Below, one piece after another: positions 35,369-43,509 of a stretch of 64,000 bases of DNA. Where the stretch lies: contig NZ_CP051236.1 in NCBI RefSeq assembly GCF_017794765.1, positions 3,308,192 to 3,372,191 of the forward strand, read 5' to 3'. This DNA comes from Nitratireductor sp. GTDB lineage: Bacteria > Pseudomonadota > Alphaproteobacteria > Rhizobiales > Rhizobiaceae. Below the pieces are notes generated by a model. The model did not search any database and was not told where the DNA came from. It saw only the letters and a program-made list of their open reading frames with translations. Positions within the stretch are counted from its first letter, which is position 1. The number at the start of each line of letters is the position of its first letter. The translations under genes were made by a program, and so were the position numbers.

Positions 35369-36460
35369 CTAGCCACCCGCCCAGCGCGCCACCATGCGGC
35401 TTATGGGCGGGCCGGCCAGAAGCACAAAGAGAAACCGCGCCATCTGCACCGCCATGATGAAGGAGAGGTTCACGTCCTGCGACGCAGCGGCGGCGATGAT
35501 CGCCACCGAATCCATGCCTCCGGGGCTCGTGGCCAGATAGGCCGTGAGCGGATCGACATCCCACTCCACATGCAGGAACCAGGCCAGCAAGCCACAGAGT
35601 GCCATCAGGGCGAGAATGGAAACGATGACCTGCGGGAGCGCCTTGAAAGCCGTCCGCAGGAGAGCCCGGTCGAATTTCAGACCGATGGTCCATCCCACCA
35701 CCATATACGCCACACCCATCAGCCACGGCGGAAGTTCCAGCGCAAGACCGCCTCCCAAATGCACCAGCGCCCCTGCAAGCATGCCACCCAGAAAAAACGG
35801 GGCCGGAAGGCGCATCAGCCTGCCGAGAAATCCGCCCCCTAGCGCCGTGACCAGCGTGACTGTGAAGGCTGCATGGTCGAGTGGAGGAAACCAGACTGTG
35901 GCAGGCACCTCGACACCGGACGTATCTACCCACAGACGTGCAATGAGCGCGGCCGCGAGGGTAACGAATATCACGCGCAGATACTGCATGAAGGCCACGA
36001 GTCTCGCATCCGCGCCGAACGCCCCCGCCATGAGAACCATGGCCGTGGCCGCCCCTGGCGCCGAGCCCCAGACGGCTGTCGTGCCCGGCAGAATCCTCCA
36101 GCGGCTGACGAAGTAGCCGAGGAAACTGCTGGCTGCGACAGTGACCAGCACCGAAAGCAGGAGAATGGGCCAGATATCGGCGAAAGAGGCGATGATCGCC
36201 GGCTCCAGTGAAGCGCCTATCAACAGGCCGACCAGGGCCTGCGCCCCGGAAAAGCCAAGTCCCGGCACGCGAATGCCTGCCCCCGACGCTCCAGTGGCAA
36301 CGGCCGCCAGCATGGGGCCAATAAGAAGCGCTGCCGGAACGGCTCCAAGAATCATGACACCGGCAAAAACCGCGGTGAGAGCAACAAGAACCAGCCATTG
36401 GGCAACCGGGGTGAGACGCGTGAGCGGGCCTTCGAAGGAGGTTTGCGGCGTGGTGTCCAT
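35369..36460 (-). CDS. AbrB-family membrane protein
   Basis: This 363-residue protein has about ten membrane helices in two repeats, the layout of the AbrB family (once called ammonia monooxygenase AbrB). Conserved pieces are SAPGAATAMVLMAGAFGADARLV and, in the second half, TSPGGMDSVAIIAAAASQDV, the duplicated PGG/PGA motif. It is a transporter of unknown substrate. ATG 36460 is used. It converges with the serine hydrolase and is divergent from the second ArsR module. Confidence 0.88.
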   Translation of the reverse strand: MDTTPQTSFEGPLTRLTPVAQWLVLVALTAVFAGVMILGAVPAALLIGPMLAAVATGASGAGIRVPGLGFSGAQALVGLLIGASLEPAIIASFADIWPILLLSVLVTVAASSFLGYFVSRWRILPGTTAVWGSAPGAATAMVLMAGAFGADARLVAFMQYLRVIFVTLAAALIARLWVDTSGVEVPATVWFPPLDHAAFTVTLVTALGGGFLGRLMRLPAPFFLGGMLAGALVHLGGGLALELPPWLMGVAYMVVGWTIGLKFDRALLRTAFKALPQVIVSILALMALCGLLAWFLHVEWDVDPLTAYLATSPGGMDSVAIIAAAASQDVNLSFIMAVQMARFLFVLLAGPPISRMVARWAGG

Positions 36461-36555
36461 CAACGAGCGTCCTGACTTTGTGCCGTCACGACATACAGGA
36501 TGAGGCGATTCATGGGAATGTCCGCATCAGGTGTGGCAAAACGTTTCGCCGGAAG

Positions 36556-36589
36556 TTGACATAATATTCCTACTTAGTTATATAGCTAA
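36556..36589 (+). promoter_or_regulatory. Promoter and ArsR operator of the second ArsR-SRPBCC module
   Basis: TTGACA (36556-36561) and TATATA (36579-36584) have the ideal 17-base spacing. The near-palindrome TTAGTTATATAGCTAA (36574-36589) covers the -10 box. A bound repressor would block RNA polymerase directly. Confidence 0.8.
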
Positions 36590-36610
36590 CAAGAAATGTA
36601 TGTGAGCGCC

Positions 36611-36961
36611 ATGCAGACAGAACAATTGGATGCAACATTTGCAGCCCTTGCCGACCCCACACGACGCGCCATCCTCGCCCGGCTGGCAGAAGGCGAAGCA
36701 ACCGTGATGCAGCTCGCCGAACCCTTCGAGCTCAGTCAGCCAGCCATCTCCAAGCATATCAAGGTGCTGGAAAAGGCGGGGCTCGTATCGCGCAGCCGCG
36801 ATGCTCAGAAACGCCCGTGCAAGCTTGAAGCCGAACCCCTGGGCGAAGCCATCGACTGGCTGGAGCAATATCGACAGTTCCTGGAACAGCGCTACGCGAA
36901 GCTCGACGCGCTCCTGGACACCCTGAAATCCGTGAACGACCCGCCGACCGGCACAAATTGA
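36611..36961 (+). CDS. ArsR-family repressor, SRPBCC-linked type (copy 2)
   Basis: This 116-residue regulator closely matches the ArsR protein at 30310 (TFAALADPTRRAILARLAEG, SQPAISKHIKVLEKAGLVSR). Alignment of the two N-termini (MQADAL and MQTEQL) favours ATG 36611 over ATG 36596. It has no metal-binding cysteines. The recognition helix differs by only a few residues from copy 1 and the operators share their consensus, so cross-regulation is possible. Confidence 0.92.
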   Translation: MQTEQLDATFAALADPTRRAILARLAEGEATVMQLAEPFELSQPAISKHIKVLEKAGLVSRSRDAQKRPCKLEAEPLGEAIDWLEQYRQFLEQRYAKLDALLDTLKSVNDPPTGTN

Positions 36962-36978
36962 CAGGCTTCCAAGCCTGT
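36961..36978. repeat. 18-bp inverted repeat after ArsR copy 2
   Basis: ACAGGCTT and AAGCCTGT are perfect inverted copies around a 2-base centre, starting on the last base of the ArsR stop codon. The centre is too short for a stable RNA loop, so a protein-binding site is more likely. Confidence 0.4.
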
Positions 36979-37020
36979 TCTCCGGAAGTTTCCGTCCATC
37001 AGTTTGCGAAAGGCACCGGA

Positions 37021-37515
37021 ATGTCACACATCAACACTCTCGCAGTCACCACCCGCGGCGATACCGAACTGGTCATCACCCGCCACTTCAAAGCTCCGCT
37101 GCAAATGGTCTTTGATGCCCATACGCGACCCGAGCTTATCAAGCGCTGGATGACCGGTCCGGAAAACTGGACCCTGCCTGTTTGCGAAATCGATCTGAAG
37201 GAAGGCGGAAAGGGCCGCTATGTCTGGCACAATACCGAAAATGGCGCAGACATGGGCATGACCGCCACCTATCGCGAGATCGACGCCCCTCACCGCATCG
37301 TTCATGAGGAGATGTTCGATGAGGACTGGACCGGTGGCGGAACCGAAATAACCACCACCTTCAAGGAGGATGGCGAGACCACGCGCATGGAAATGGTGAT
37401 CCGCTGCAAATCGAAGGAAGCGCGCGACATGATCCTGAAGTCGCCCATGTCTGACGGGATGGAACAGGGTTATGCCCGTCTCGATCGCCAGCTTGCAGAG
37501 CGCAGGGCCGCTTAG
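37021..37515 (+). CDS. SRPBCC/AHSA1-domain protein (copy 2)
   Basis: This 164-residue protein has the SRPBCC pattern ELVITRHFKAPLQMVFDAHT, ELIKRWMTGPENW, and a final helix GMEQGYARLDRQLAERR. It belongs to a different subgroup from copy 1 (more polar, with WHNTENGADMGM). The start at 37021 is 59 bases after the ArsR stop, unlike the overlap in copy 1. The ligand is unknown. It forms an operon with the membrane protein and YciI-like gene downstream. Confidence 0.9.
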   Translation: MSHINTLAVTTRGDTELVITRHFKAPLQMVFDAHTRPELIKRWMTGPENWTLPVCEIDLKEGGKGRYVWHNTENGADMGMTATYREIDAPHRIVHEEMFDEDWTGGGTEITTTFKEDGETTRMEMVIRCKSKEARDMILKSPMSDGMEQGYARLDRQLAERRAA

Positions 37516-37549
37516 GCACCTTTCAAGCTCCAGAAAGAGGCAATGCGCC

Positions 37550-37978
37550 ATGGCGCACGAAACACCCAATCCCGCCGGCGGTCCGCGCCGCGTTTCTGGC
37601 AGCATCGGCGCCGTGTTCCTTGGGCTGGTGGTAATCTTCATCCTTTCTCTTGGGATGGATCAGCTGATGCACAGCCTTGAAATCTATCCGCCATGGGGCG
37701 AGTCTATGGTGGACCCAGAGGATGGGCTTCTTGCGCTTGGCTATCGGATCCCCATCGCCATTCTGGGCTGCTACCTCACCGCCCGCTTCGCTCCTTACGC
37801 GCCCATAGCTCATGCGCTCGTGCTGGGCGGTATCGGCGTGGTTCTCTCCACGCTCGGTGCCATCGCCATGTGGGAAATGGGCATGCACTGGTATCCGATC
37901 AGTCTCATTCTCATCAGTCTTCCCTGCGCCTGGATCGGCGGCAGGCTTCATCTGGCACCCGCCTCTAACCTGCGGTAG
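37550..37978 (+). CDS. Small four-helix membrane protein
   Basis: This 142-residue protein has four predicted membrane helices (about residues 19-38, 64-82, 86-108 and 113-133) and a proline-rich amphipathic loop after the first (IYPPWGESMVDPEDG). No known family is evident, though similar proteins often accompany ArsR-SRPBCC operons. Start 37550 was chosen because GAAAGAGG stands about 8 nt upstream. It probably acts with the preceding SRPBCC protein, but nothing shows how. Confidence 0.7.
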   Translation: MAHETPNPAGGPRRVSGSIGAVFLGLVVIFILSLGMDQLMHSLEIYPPWGESMVDPEDGLLALGYRIPIAILGCYLTARFAPYAPIAHALVLGGIGVVLSTLGAIAMWEMGMHWYPISLILISLPCAWIGGRLHLAPASNLR

Positions 37979-38086
37979 CGTGGGCTGGCCGGGCGGCCCA
38001 CGAATTCAGGCGAGCCTGTCGGATCGCCCCTTCCTCATACGTCCTGGATGGGAACAGAGGCGAGAAAGGAACCCGCTATGCGCTAA

Positions 38087-38500
38087 ATGATGCTGATGAT
38101 CCCCAAGGGATATGAGACCGCCGGACCTGAGCTTGATCTGCCGGCCGATGCGGTGGCCAAGATGATGGCCTACAACGAAGAATTGCGTGCCGCGGGAGTG
38201 CTTGAAGCTCTGGAAGGCCTGCACCCACCGTCAGCGGGCGCACGGGTCTCGTTCGCCAGCGGCGAACCGGTGGTGATCGACGGTCCCTTTATCGAGGCCA
38301 AGGAAGTGCTCGGCGGCTTCTGGATCATCAATGTTCCAACAATGGCTGATGCCATTGAGTGGGCAAAACGCTGCCCTGCCTCGCCCAACGAGACGATCGA
38401 GGTGCGTAAAATCCAGCAAATGGACGACTATAGCGAGGAGATTCAGGAGATCGTGAAGACTTATCCTGATGTGCTGGAAAAAGGCATCAAACGTTCCTGA
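38087..38500 (+). CDS. YciI-family (DGPF domain) protein, start displaced by an in-frame stop
   Basis: This 137-residue protein has the YciI/DGPF signature (VVIDGPFIEAKEVLGGFWII). Family members usually begin M-R-Y-M-M-L; here the ATG at 38078, which has AAAGGA at ideal distance, reads ATG CGC TAA and is followed by ATG ATG CTG, so the tyrosine codon seems to have become a stop. Translation could restart at 38087. Whether the gene is functional is open. Other YciI proteins bind small ligands or act in isomerisation; this one has no assigned role. Confidence 0.8.
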   Translation: MMLMIPKGYETAGPELDLPADAVAKMMAYNEELRAAGVLEALEGLHPPSAGARVSFASGEPVVIDGPFIEAKEVLGGFWIINVPTMADAIEWAKRCPASPNETIEVRKIQQMDDYSEEIQEIVKTYPDVLEKGIKRS

Positions 38501-39382
38501 TCAGCAGAATTTCGCCTTGTGTTCCGGCTCCACATGAATTGTGACTTCCGCGCCGGGCTGGGCCTTGGCGAGCGCTCCCTCGATACGGTCACAGATGCGA
38601 TGTGCACTCTCGACCGTCATTTGCGAGGGAACCACCAGATGAAACTCGATGAAGCGGGCCCTGCCCGCTTCACGCGTTTTGAGATCATGAAATTCTAAGG
38701 CGCCTTCATCATTGTCGGCGATCACACGTTCGATTCTGGCCAGTTCCTCCGGCTCCACGGACACGTCCATCAGCCCCTGAACGGAATCGCCCACCAGATG
38801 CCAGCCGTGCCACAGGATGTTCACTGCAACCACCAGAGCCATAACCGGATCGAGCCAGTACCAGCCGCTGGCAACCGCGAGAACGAGGCCCAGAATCACC
38901 CCGGCCGAGGTAACCACATCGGTCCATAGATGCTTGCCGTCCGCCACCATGGCCGGCGAGCGCGCCTTGCGCCCCGTCGAGATGAGCAGCCACGCCCACA
39001 GGCCGTTTCCGACCGCAGCCAGCCCGTTTACCAGCAATCCGAGAAGCGGAGCATCGAGCAGGCGCGGGTCGAAAAGAACCGTCCATGCCTCATGGATGAT
39101 TAGCAGCGCAGCAACAACGATCAGGACGCCTTCCAGAACGGCGGAGAAATACTCTGCCTTATGATGACCGAAAGGATGGTTGTCGTCCGCCGGTGTGTGG
39201 GCGATGCGCAGCGCATACCACGCCACGCATGAGGCGACGACGTTGACCACCGATTCCATCGCATCGGAAAACAACGCCACAGAATCGGTAAGCCACCACG
39301 CGGCAAGCTTGAGTGCAAAAATGCCCAGCGCAACAACAATGGACCACATCGCGATGCGTTGAAGCTTGCCGTTGGATGGCAT
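38501..39382 (-). CDS. Cation diffusion facilitator (CDF) metal transporter
   Basis: This 293-residue protein has six membrane helices with the CDF metal site: DSVALFSDAMESVVNV (helix 2, two aspartates) and, in helix 5, a histidine-aspartate pair in GKHLWTDVVTSAGV. NHPFGHHKAEY is the usual loop. The cytoplasmic C-terminal domain (HDLKTREAG, then EFHLVVPSQMTVE) is complete. It exports divalent metals such as Zn2+ or Fe2+ by proton exchange. The start at 39382 (MPSNGKLQR) follows AGAGGAA. Confidence 0.92.
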   Translation of the reverse strand: MPSNGKLQRIAMWSIVVALGIFALKLAAWWLTDSVALFSDAMESVVNVVASCVAWYALRIAHTPADDNHPFGHHKAEYFSAVLEGVLIVVAALLIIHEAWTVLFDPRLLDAPLLGLLVNGLAAVGNGLWAWLLISTGRKARSPAMVADGKHLWTDVVTSAGVILGLVLAVASGWYWLDPVMALVVAVNILWHGWHLVGDSVQGLMDVSVEPEELARIERVIADNDEGALEFHDLKTREAGRARFIEFHLVVPSQMTVESAHRICDRIEGALAKAQPGAEVTIHVEPEHKAKFC

Positions 39383-39438
39383 GACGGTTCCTCTCACGGC
39401 TCCCGGCCAACCCCTCGGGAACACAAAAGCTCAATGTA

Positions 39439-41628
39439 TCAGGCCGCTTTCACACGTGCCTTGCGCGGCAGATGCGCCACCACATTTTCGATCATGCGCA
39501 TCCCTGCATTCTGCCCAAGCGTCATGATCGATTCGGGATGGAATTGCACGGCTGCAATCGGCTCTTCCTCATGTTCTATCCCCATCACGACACCATCCTC
39601 CGTTTCGGCGGTCACCACGAAGGCGGACGGCATGCGCACCGGATCGGCAAAAATAGAGTGATAGCGCCCGACCGTCACTTCCGAAGGCAGGCCCGAGAAC
39701 ACAAGGCTGTTTCCACTGGCACGAATGCGCGAGGGCTTGCCATGCATGGGCTCGGCGAGCTGGCGCAGTTCACCGCCATAGGCTTCGACAAGCGCCTGAA
39801 GACCAAGGCAAACACCGAACATCGGCAGATTGCGCGCGCGAGATTTGGCGATGGTTGCCTTGCAGTCGAAATCCTCCGGCCGGCCGGGTCCGGGTGAGAG
39901 AACGACCAGATCCGGGGCAACGCGGTCAAACACCTCATCGGCGACCGGCGAGCGCACCGTCACCACCTCCGCGCCCGTCTGGCGAAAATAGTTGGCAAGC
40001 GTATGCACGAAGGAATCCTCGTGATCCACGAGCAATATCTTCACCCCCTCGCCGACACGGGCACCGGCGCGCGTTTCGTTGTCCATGTTTACCTTCCCGG
40101 CATCGCGGATCGCCGACAGCATCGCCGACGCCTTGAGCTCCGTCTCGGCCTCTTCCTCCTGCGGATCGGAATCGAACAGAAGCGTCGCACCCGCCCGCAC
40201 CTCCGCCACACCGTCCTTGATGCGGATGGTGCGCAGTGTCAGACCGGTGTTCATGTCACCGTTGAAATGCACCATCCCGATGGCGCCGCCATACCAGGCC
40301 CGCGGGCTCTTCTCGTTCTCTTCGATAAAACGCATGGCCCAAAGCTTCGGCGCACCGGTGACCGTCACCGCCCAGGCGTGGCTCAGAAACGCATCGAATG
40401 CATCCATGCCCTCCCGCAACCGCCCCTCGATGTGATCGACCGTGTGAATGAGACGCGAATACATCTCGATCTGGCGGCGGCCAATTACCCGCACAGACCC
40501 CGGTTCGCAAACCCGGCTCTTGTCGTTGCGGTCGACATCCGAACACATTGTCAGTTCGGACTCGTCCTTCTTGGAGTTCAGAAGCTTGATGATCTGCTCG
40601 GCATCGGCAATGGCATCATCGCCCCGTCTGATCGTGCCCGAAATAGGACAGGTCTCGACGCGCCTTCCATTGACCCGCACGAACATCTCCGGCGAGGCGC
40701 CGACAAGATATTCCTGTTCGCCCAGATTGATGAAGAAGGAGTAGGGCGAGGGATTGATCTCCTTCAAGCGCCGCGAAATCTGCGAGGGCCGACGCTCGGC
40801 GCGTTCCATAAACATCTGCCCGGGCACCACTTCGAACAGGTCGCCGCGATGGAAACTCTCCTTCGCTTTTTCCACCAGACGGGCATATTCGCCGGGCTCG
40901 TGATCACCACGCGGCGGCACATGATCGGCTGCCTTGAAGGCCTCCCGCGCGCCATCCCGTGGCAGATCTGCTGTCGAAAACCCGTCGCCCGAATAGTCAT
41001 AGCGATCGTGCCAGGCCCTGGCCGCATGGTGGTCGACCACCAGGATCTCATCCGGAAGATAGAGGACCAGATCGCGCTGACTTTCGGGACGTTTGAGGCT
41101 CTGCGTGATCGGGTCGAACTGAAAGGCGAGATCGTAGCCGAACGCTCCATAGAGCCCCAGATTGGCATCGTGATCGGTGTGAAAAAGATCGGTGACGGCG
41201 CGCAGCACGGTAAAAACGGTGGGTACCCGGGAGCGTTCTTCCTCGGAAAAGACCCGTTCTGGTTCAGCCACCGAAAGCTTCAGATGCGTATCATCGCGTT
41301 GTTTCACCGTTACGGGATCAAGCACAGCAACCCGGTCCGCCAGGATGGGCAAAAGCGCCTTGCCACGGGTGTTCAACGCTTCGATCTTCATGTCACGGCC
41401 ATGCGCCGAGATCACCAGCGGCGGATCGATGATCGCCGTGTCCCAGCGGGTGTAGCGGCCCGGATACTCGTAATTGGAGGAGAAAACTGCGCCGCGACGC
41501 TCATCCAGTGCATCGATATATGCGTCGATGGCACCTTCATAGGCTGTCTCCACGCGGCTTCGCGTGATGGTCACACCGCCAACAGTTGTGAAACGCTCAG
41601 CGCCGTTGTCCAGAACTTCCAGGCTCAT
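39439..41628 (-). CDS. trpE: Anthranilate synthase, fused TrpE-TrpG
   Basis: This 729-residue protein joins the chorismate-binding TrpE part (about residues 1-510) and a TrpG glutamine amidotransferase part (about 530-729), the fusion typical of Hyphomicrobiales. TrpE motifs include [24 protein letters not shown] and [20 protein letters not shown]. TrpG has its nucleophile in [17 protein letters not shown] (near residue 605) and HPESIMT at the end. It makes anthranilate from chorismate, the first step of tryptophan synthesis. Expression is controlled by the trpL attenuator upstream. Confidence 0.97.
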   Translation of the reverse strand: MSLEVLDNGAERFTTVGGVTITRSRVETAYEGAIDAYIDALDERRGAVFSSNYEYPGRYTRWDTAIIDPPLVISAHGRDMKIEALNTRGKALLPILADRVAVLDPVTVKQRDDTHLKLSVAEPERVFSEEERSRVPTVFTVLRAVTDLFHTDHDANLGLYGAFGYDLAFQFDPITQSLKRPESQRDLVLYLPDEILVVDHHAARAWHDRYDYSGDGFSTADLPRDGAREAFKAADHVPPRGDHEPGEYARLVEKAKESFHRGDLFEVVPGQMFMERAERRPSQISRRLKEINPSPYSFFINLGEQEYLVGASPEMFVRVNGRRVETCPISGTIRRGDDAIADAEQIIKLLNSKKDESELTMCSDVDRNDKSRVCEPGSVRVIGRRQIEMYSRLIHTVDHIEGRLREGMDAFDAFLSHAWAVTVTGAPKLWAMRFIEENEKSPRAWYGGAIGMVHFNGDMNTGLTLRTIRIKDGVAEVRAGATLLFDSDPQEEEAETELKASAMLSAIRDAGKVNMDNETRAGARVGEGVKILLVDHEDSFVHTLANYFRQTGAEVVTVRSPVADEVFDRVAPDLVVLSPGPGRPEDFDCKATIAKSRARNLPMFGVCLGLQALVEAYGGELRQLAEPMHGKPSRIRASGNSLVFSGLPSEVTVGRYHSIFADPVRMPSAFVVTAETEDGVVMGIEHEEEPIAAVQFHPESIMTLGQNAGMRMIENVVAHLPRKARVKAA

Positions 41629-41668
41629 TTCATGCTCCCTGTTTCAGGCATCGCCGGGAAGCGCAGAC

Positions 41669-41699
41669 AAAAAAGGCCGCCCGGTTTTCACCTGCGGCC
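41669..41699 (-). terminator. trp attenuator terminator
   Basis: On the minus strand, GGCCGC (41694-41699) pairs with GCGGCC (41675-41680) and six T follow (41669-41674). The sequence GCGGCCGGCCGTGC between this and trpL (41723-41736) can pair with the same stem to prevent termination. Confidence 0.85.
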
Positions 41700-41738
41700 A
41701 TGGTCTTTTCTGCGCGCACACTGCACGGCCGGCCGCTG

Positions 41739-41783
41739 TTAGCGAACCCACCACCAGAGTTTTGCGCAAGAAATCATCGTCAT
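41739..41783 (-). CDS. trpL: trp leader peptide
   Basis: This 14-residue peptide, MTMISCAKLWWWVR, has three consecutive tryptophan codons just before the attenuator, the hallmark of trp leaders in rhizobia. GGAGAAGCC stands directly before its ATG. Its first bases overlap the stop codon of the PAP2 phosphatase gene (ATGA), so the leader could be translated by ribosomes coming from that gene as well as from its own start. Confidence 0.9.
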   Translation of the reverse strand: MTMISCAKLWWWVR

Positions 41784-42547
41784 GGCTTCTCCATAGCCTC
41801 GACAGGGCTCTCGCGCAACCGCTTTCCCGAGCTATCCGCCAACCGCTTGCCGCGATAGAGAGCAATGAGGCTAAGGCAGAGCCATGTAAAGCTCGCCCAG
41901 GCAGCGCCCAACGCCCAGCCTGCAGCAACATCGCTCGGCCAGTGAACCCCGAGGTAAACGCGGCTTGCTCCAACGATAAAGGAAATGAACACCGCGACAG
42001 CAACGACATAAAGCCTGACCCTCCAGTCAGGAAAAAAGCGCACGACAAGTGCAGCCAGCGTCAGGTAGGCGACTGTGGTGACAGTGGCGTGACCGCTTGG
42101 AAAGCTGGCCGTGTGGATCACGTCGAGATGTTCGACAAGATCGGGTCGCGGACGCTCGTAGTGGTTCTTCAGAAGATAAGAGACTAGTGCGCCGGATCCG
42201 ACGGACAAAAGCGCATAGAAGGCTGCACCGAAGCGGCGCGTCACGATAAGCAGGCCTGTCAACACAAGAAGCGAAAGAACGATGACCGGATAACCGCCGA
42301 TGGCGGTGATCTCAAGCGCGGTTTCCTCCAGCCAGGGCGGGCCGAGCGGATCAGACGCATCCAGGGGATTGCGCAGGGAAAGGAGCAGATATTCATCCAG
42401 CGCCTTGATCTCCCCTTCCGCAACCTCGTCAGCAATGGCGAAGAAGGCGAAAGAGCCAAGTGTCAGAACAAGGAGAAGGAGCACCGGCGCAAGTGCCCCA
42501 CGCTGGCGCGCAACCTGTCGAAAGAATCCGTCCTGCTCCGCCATCAT
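41780..42547 (-). CDS. PAP2-family lipid phosphatase
   Basis: This 255-residue protein has six membrane helices and the three PAP2 motifs: KNHYERPRP, FPSGHA and SRVYLGVHWPSDVAAG, which carry the catalytic histidines. Such enzymes dephosphorylate undecaprenyl pyrophosphate or lipid A-like lipids at the periplasmic face. Its stop overlaps trpL and it is the gene directly before the trp leader, so its transcript could run into the attenuator. Confidence 0.92.
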   Translation of the reverse strand: MMAEQDGFFRQVARQRGALAPVLLLLVLTLGSFAFFAIADEVAEGEIKALDEYLLLSLRNPLDASDPLGPPWLEETALEITAIGGYPVIVLSLLVLTGLLIVTRRFGAAFYALLSVGSGALVSYLLKNHYERPRPDLVEHLDVIHTASFPSGHATVTTVAYLTLAALVVRFFPDWRVRLYVVAVAVFISFIVGASRVYLGVHWPSDVAAGWALGAAWASFTWLCLSLIALYRGKRLADSSGKRLRESPVEAMEKP

Positions 42548-42989
42548 CTTCTAATCGCCCCTCCTGATTGACCGGTTTTGCAACACGCTGGATGCGAACA
42601 CCATGATTGTTGCGTAATTAAGATTGATTTCGAGAAGGTTCGAAAGCGTTCAGCCGTGTGAAGTGAACCTTCAATTCGCGGAATCAAATGGTGCTGCACC
42701 ATGCTCCTGCATTTACTGCAACCGCCTTGACATCGCCTCATCCACACACCACGTTTAAACAATGAGCACGAACCGAAAACACATGTCCGTTCTTTTCCGG
42801 GTATGTCCCATTGCGGGATACTGACCCCCGGTTCGGTGCTGTGCGCCTCCGGACCGAGGGGCGCTCCTCCGCCTGTTGATCGACACGATCAGGTCAAGCG
42901 GCGGAAACGGTTCTAAGGCGCATCACCAGAAACTCGTACGACAACCGAAGCCTCGTGGCGTGCAATGGTTGCACGCCCGGATGACACGC
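42548..42989 (+). other. Non-coding gap with a structured RNA-like tract before rnk
   Basis: No gene is supported in these 442 bases. The last part contains three successive potential hairpins: TCCC/GGGA near 42806-42819; an 11-bp stem with a G.U pair and a 2-nt bulge at 42826-42836 with 42849-42861; and a nested stem CCGCC/GGCGG around TGATC/GATCA at 42869-42904. A further palindrome (CGTGCAA/TTGCACG) lies at 42959-42975. The order of stems directly before rnk suggests a structured 5' leader. A TTGACA box is at 42727, without a convincing -10. Confidence 0.45.
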
Positions 42990-43406
42990 ATGGACAAGCC
43001 AATGCAGCAGAAGACAGGGCGCAAGCCGAGCATCACGATTTCCGAAACCGACTACGAACGCCTGACCGGTCTGGCCGAGGCTCTGGAAGATCGCAATCCA
43101 GACGTGTCGGAAACCATGATGGCCGAACTGGACCGGGCCCGCGTCGTCCGCGACGGTTCGCTTGCCGCTACCATTGTGCGTATGGGTTCGACCGTCGTCT
43201 ACACCGCGGACGGCGGACCGGAGAAGACCGTTACCCTGGTTTATCCCGGTGAAGCGGATATTGAAAAAGGCCGCATCTCAATCACCACCCCCGTGGGCAC
43301 GGCGCTTATCGGCCTTAAAGAGGGCCAGTCGATCGACTGGACCGCACGCACGGGTCAGACTCACAAACTGACCGTGGTCCGCGTGACCCAGGAAGAAAAC
43401 GCCTGA
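42990..43406 (+). CDS. rnk: Rnk-like regulator of nucleoside diphosphate kinase (GreA/GreB C-terminal fold)
   Basis: This 138-residue protein has the Rnk layout. An N-terminal helix follows ITISETDYERLTGLAEAL, then the GreA/GreB-like domain with DGSLAATIVRMGSTVVYTAD, TLVYPGEADIEKGRISITTPVGTALIGL and EGQSIDWTA. Rnk binds RNA polymerase in the secondary channel region. The start is uncertain among 42981, 42990 and 43002; 42990 has GGATG at workable distance and gives the normal family length. A similar gene follows at 43510. Confidence 0.88.
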   Translation: MDKPMQQKTGRKPSITISETDYERLTGLAEALEDRNPDVSETMMAELDRARVVRDGSLAATIVRMGSTVVYTADGGPEKTVTLVYPGEADIEKGRISITTPVGTALIGLKEGQSIDWTARTGQTHKLTVVRVTQEENA

Positions 43407-43470
43407 GTTCGAAAGCATGACCAGTCCTCATCTCCGCTTTTTCACGGGACATCTCCTGACGGGAGTTTGA

Positions 43471-43498
43471 CCCCTGCGCCATCCCTTGGGCGCAGGGG
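43471..43498 (+). promoter_or_regulatory. 10-bp hairpin that covers the Shine-Dalgarno of the next gene
   Basis: CCCCTGCGCC (43471-43480) pairs perfectly with GGCGCAGGGG (43489-43498). The GGGG that would bind ribosomes for the ATG at 43510 lies inside the second arm, so the site is closed unless the stem opens. Confidence 0.65.
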
Positions 43499-43509
43499 AA
43501 ACGACCCAA

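Noticed and set aside
40003-41742. A 579-codon frame antisense to trpE
   Set aside because: It is the mirror of a GC-rich coding gene; trpE(G) motifs are complete and the antisense product is His/Arg-rich without a known domain.
42762-42824. A 20-codon mini-ORF before rnk that looked like a leader peptide
   Set aside because: No ribosome binding site before either ATG and no run of a regulatory amino acid; the RNA stems after it are reported instead.
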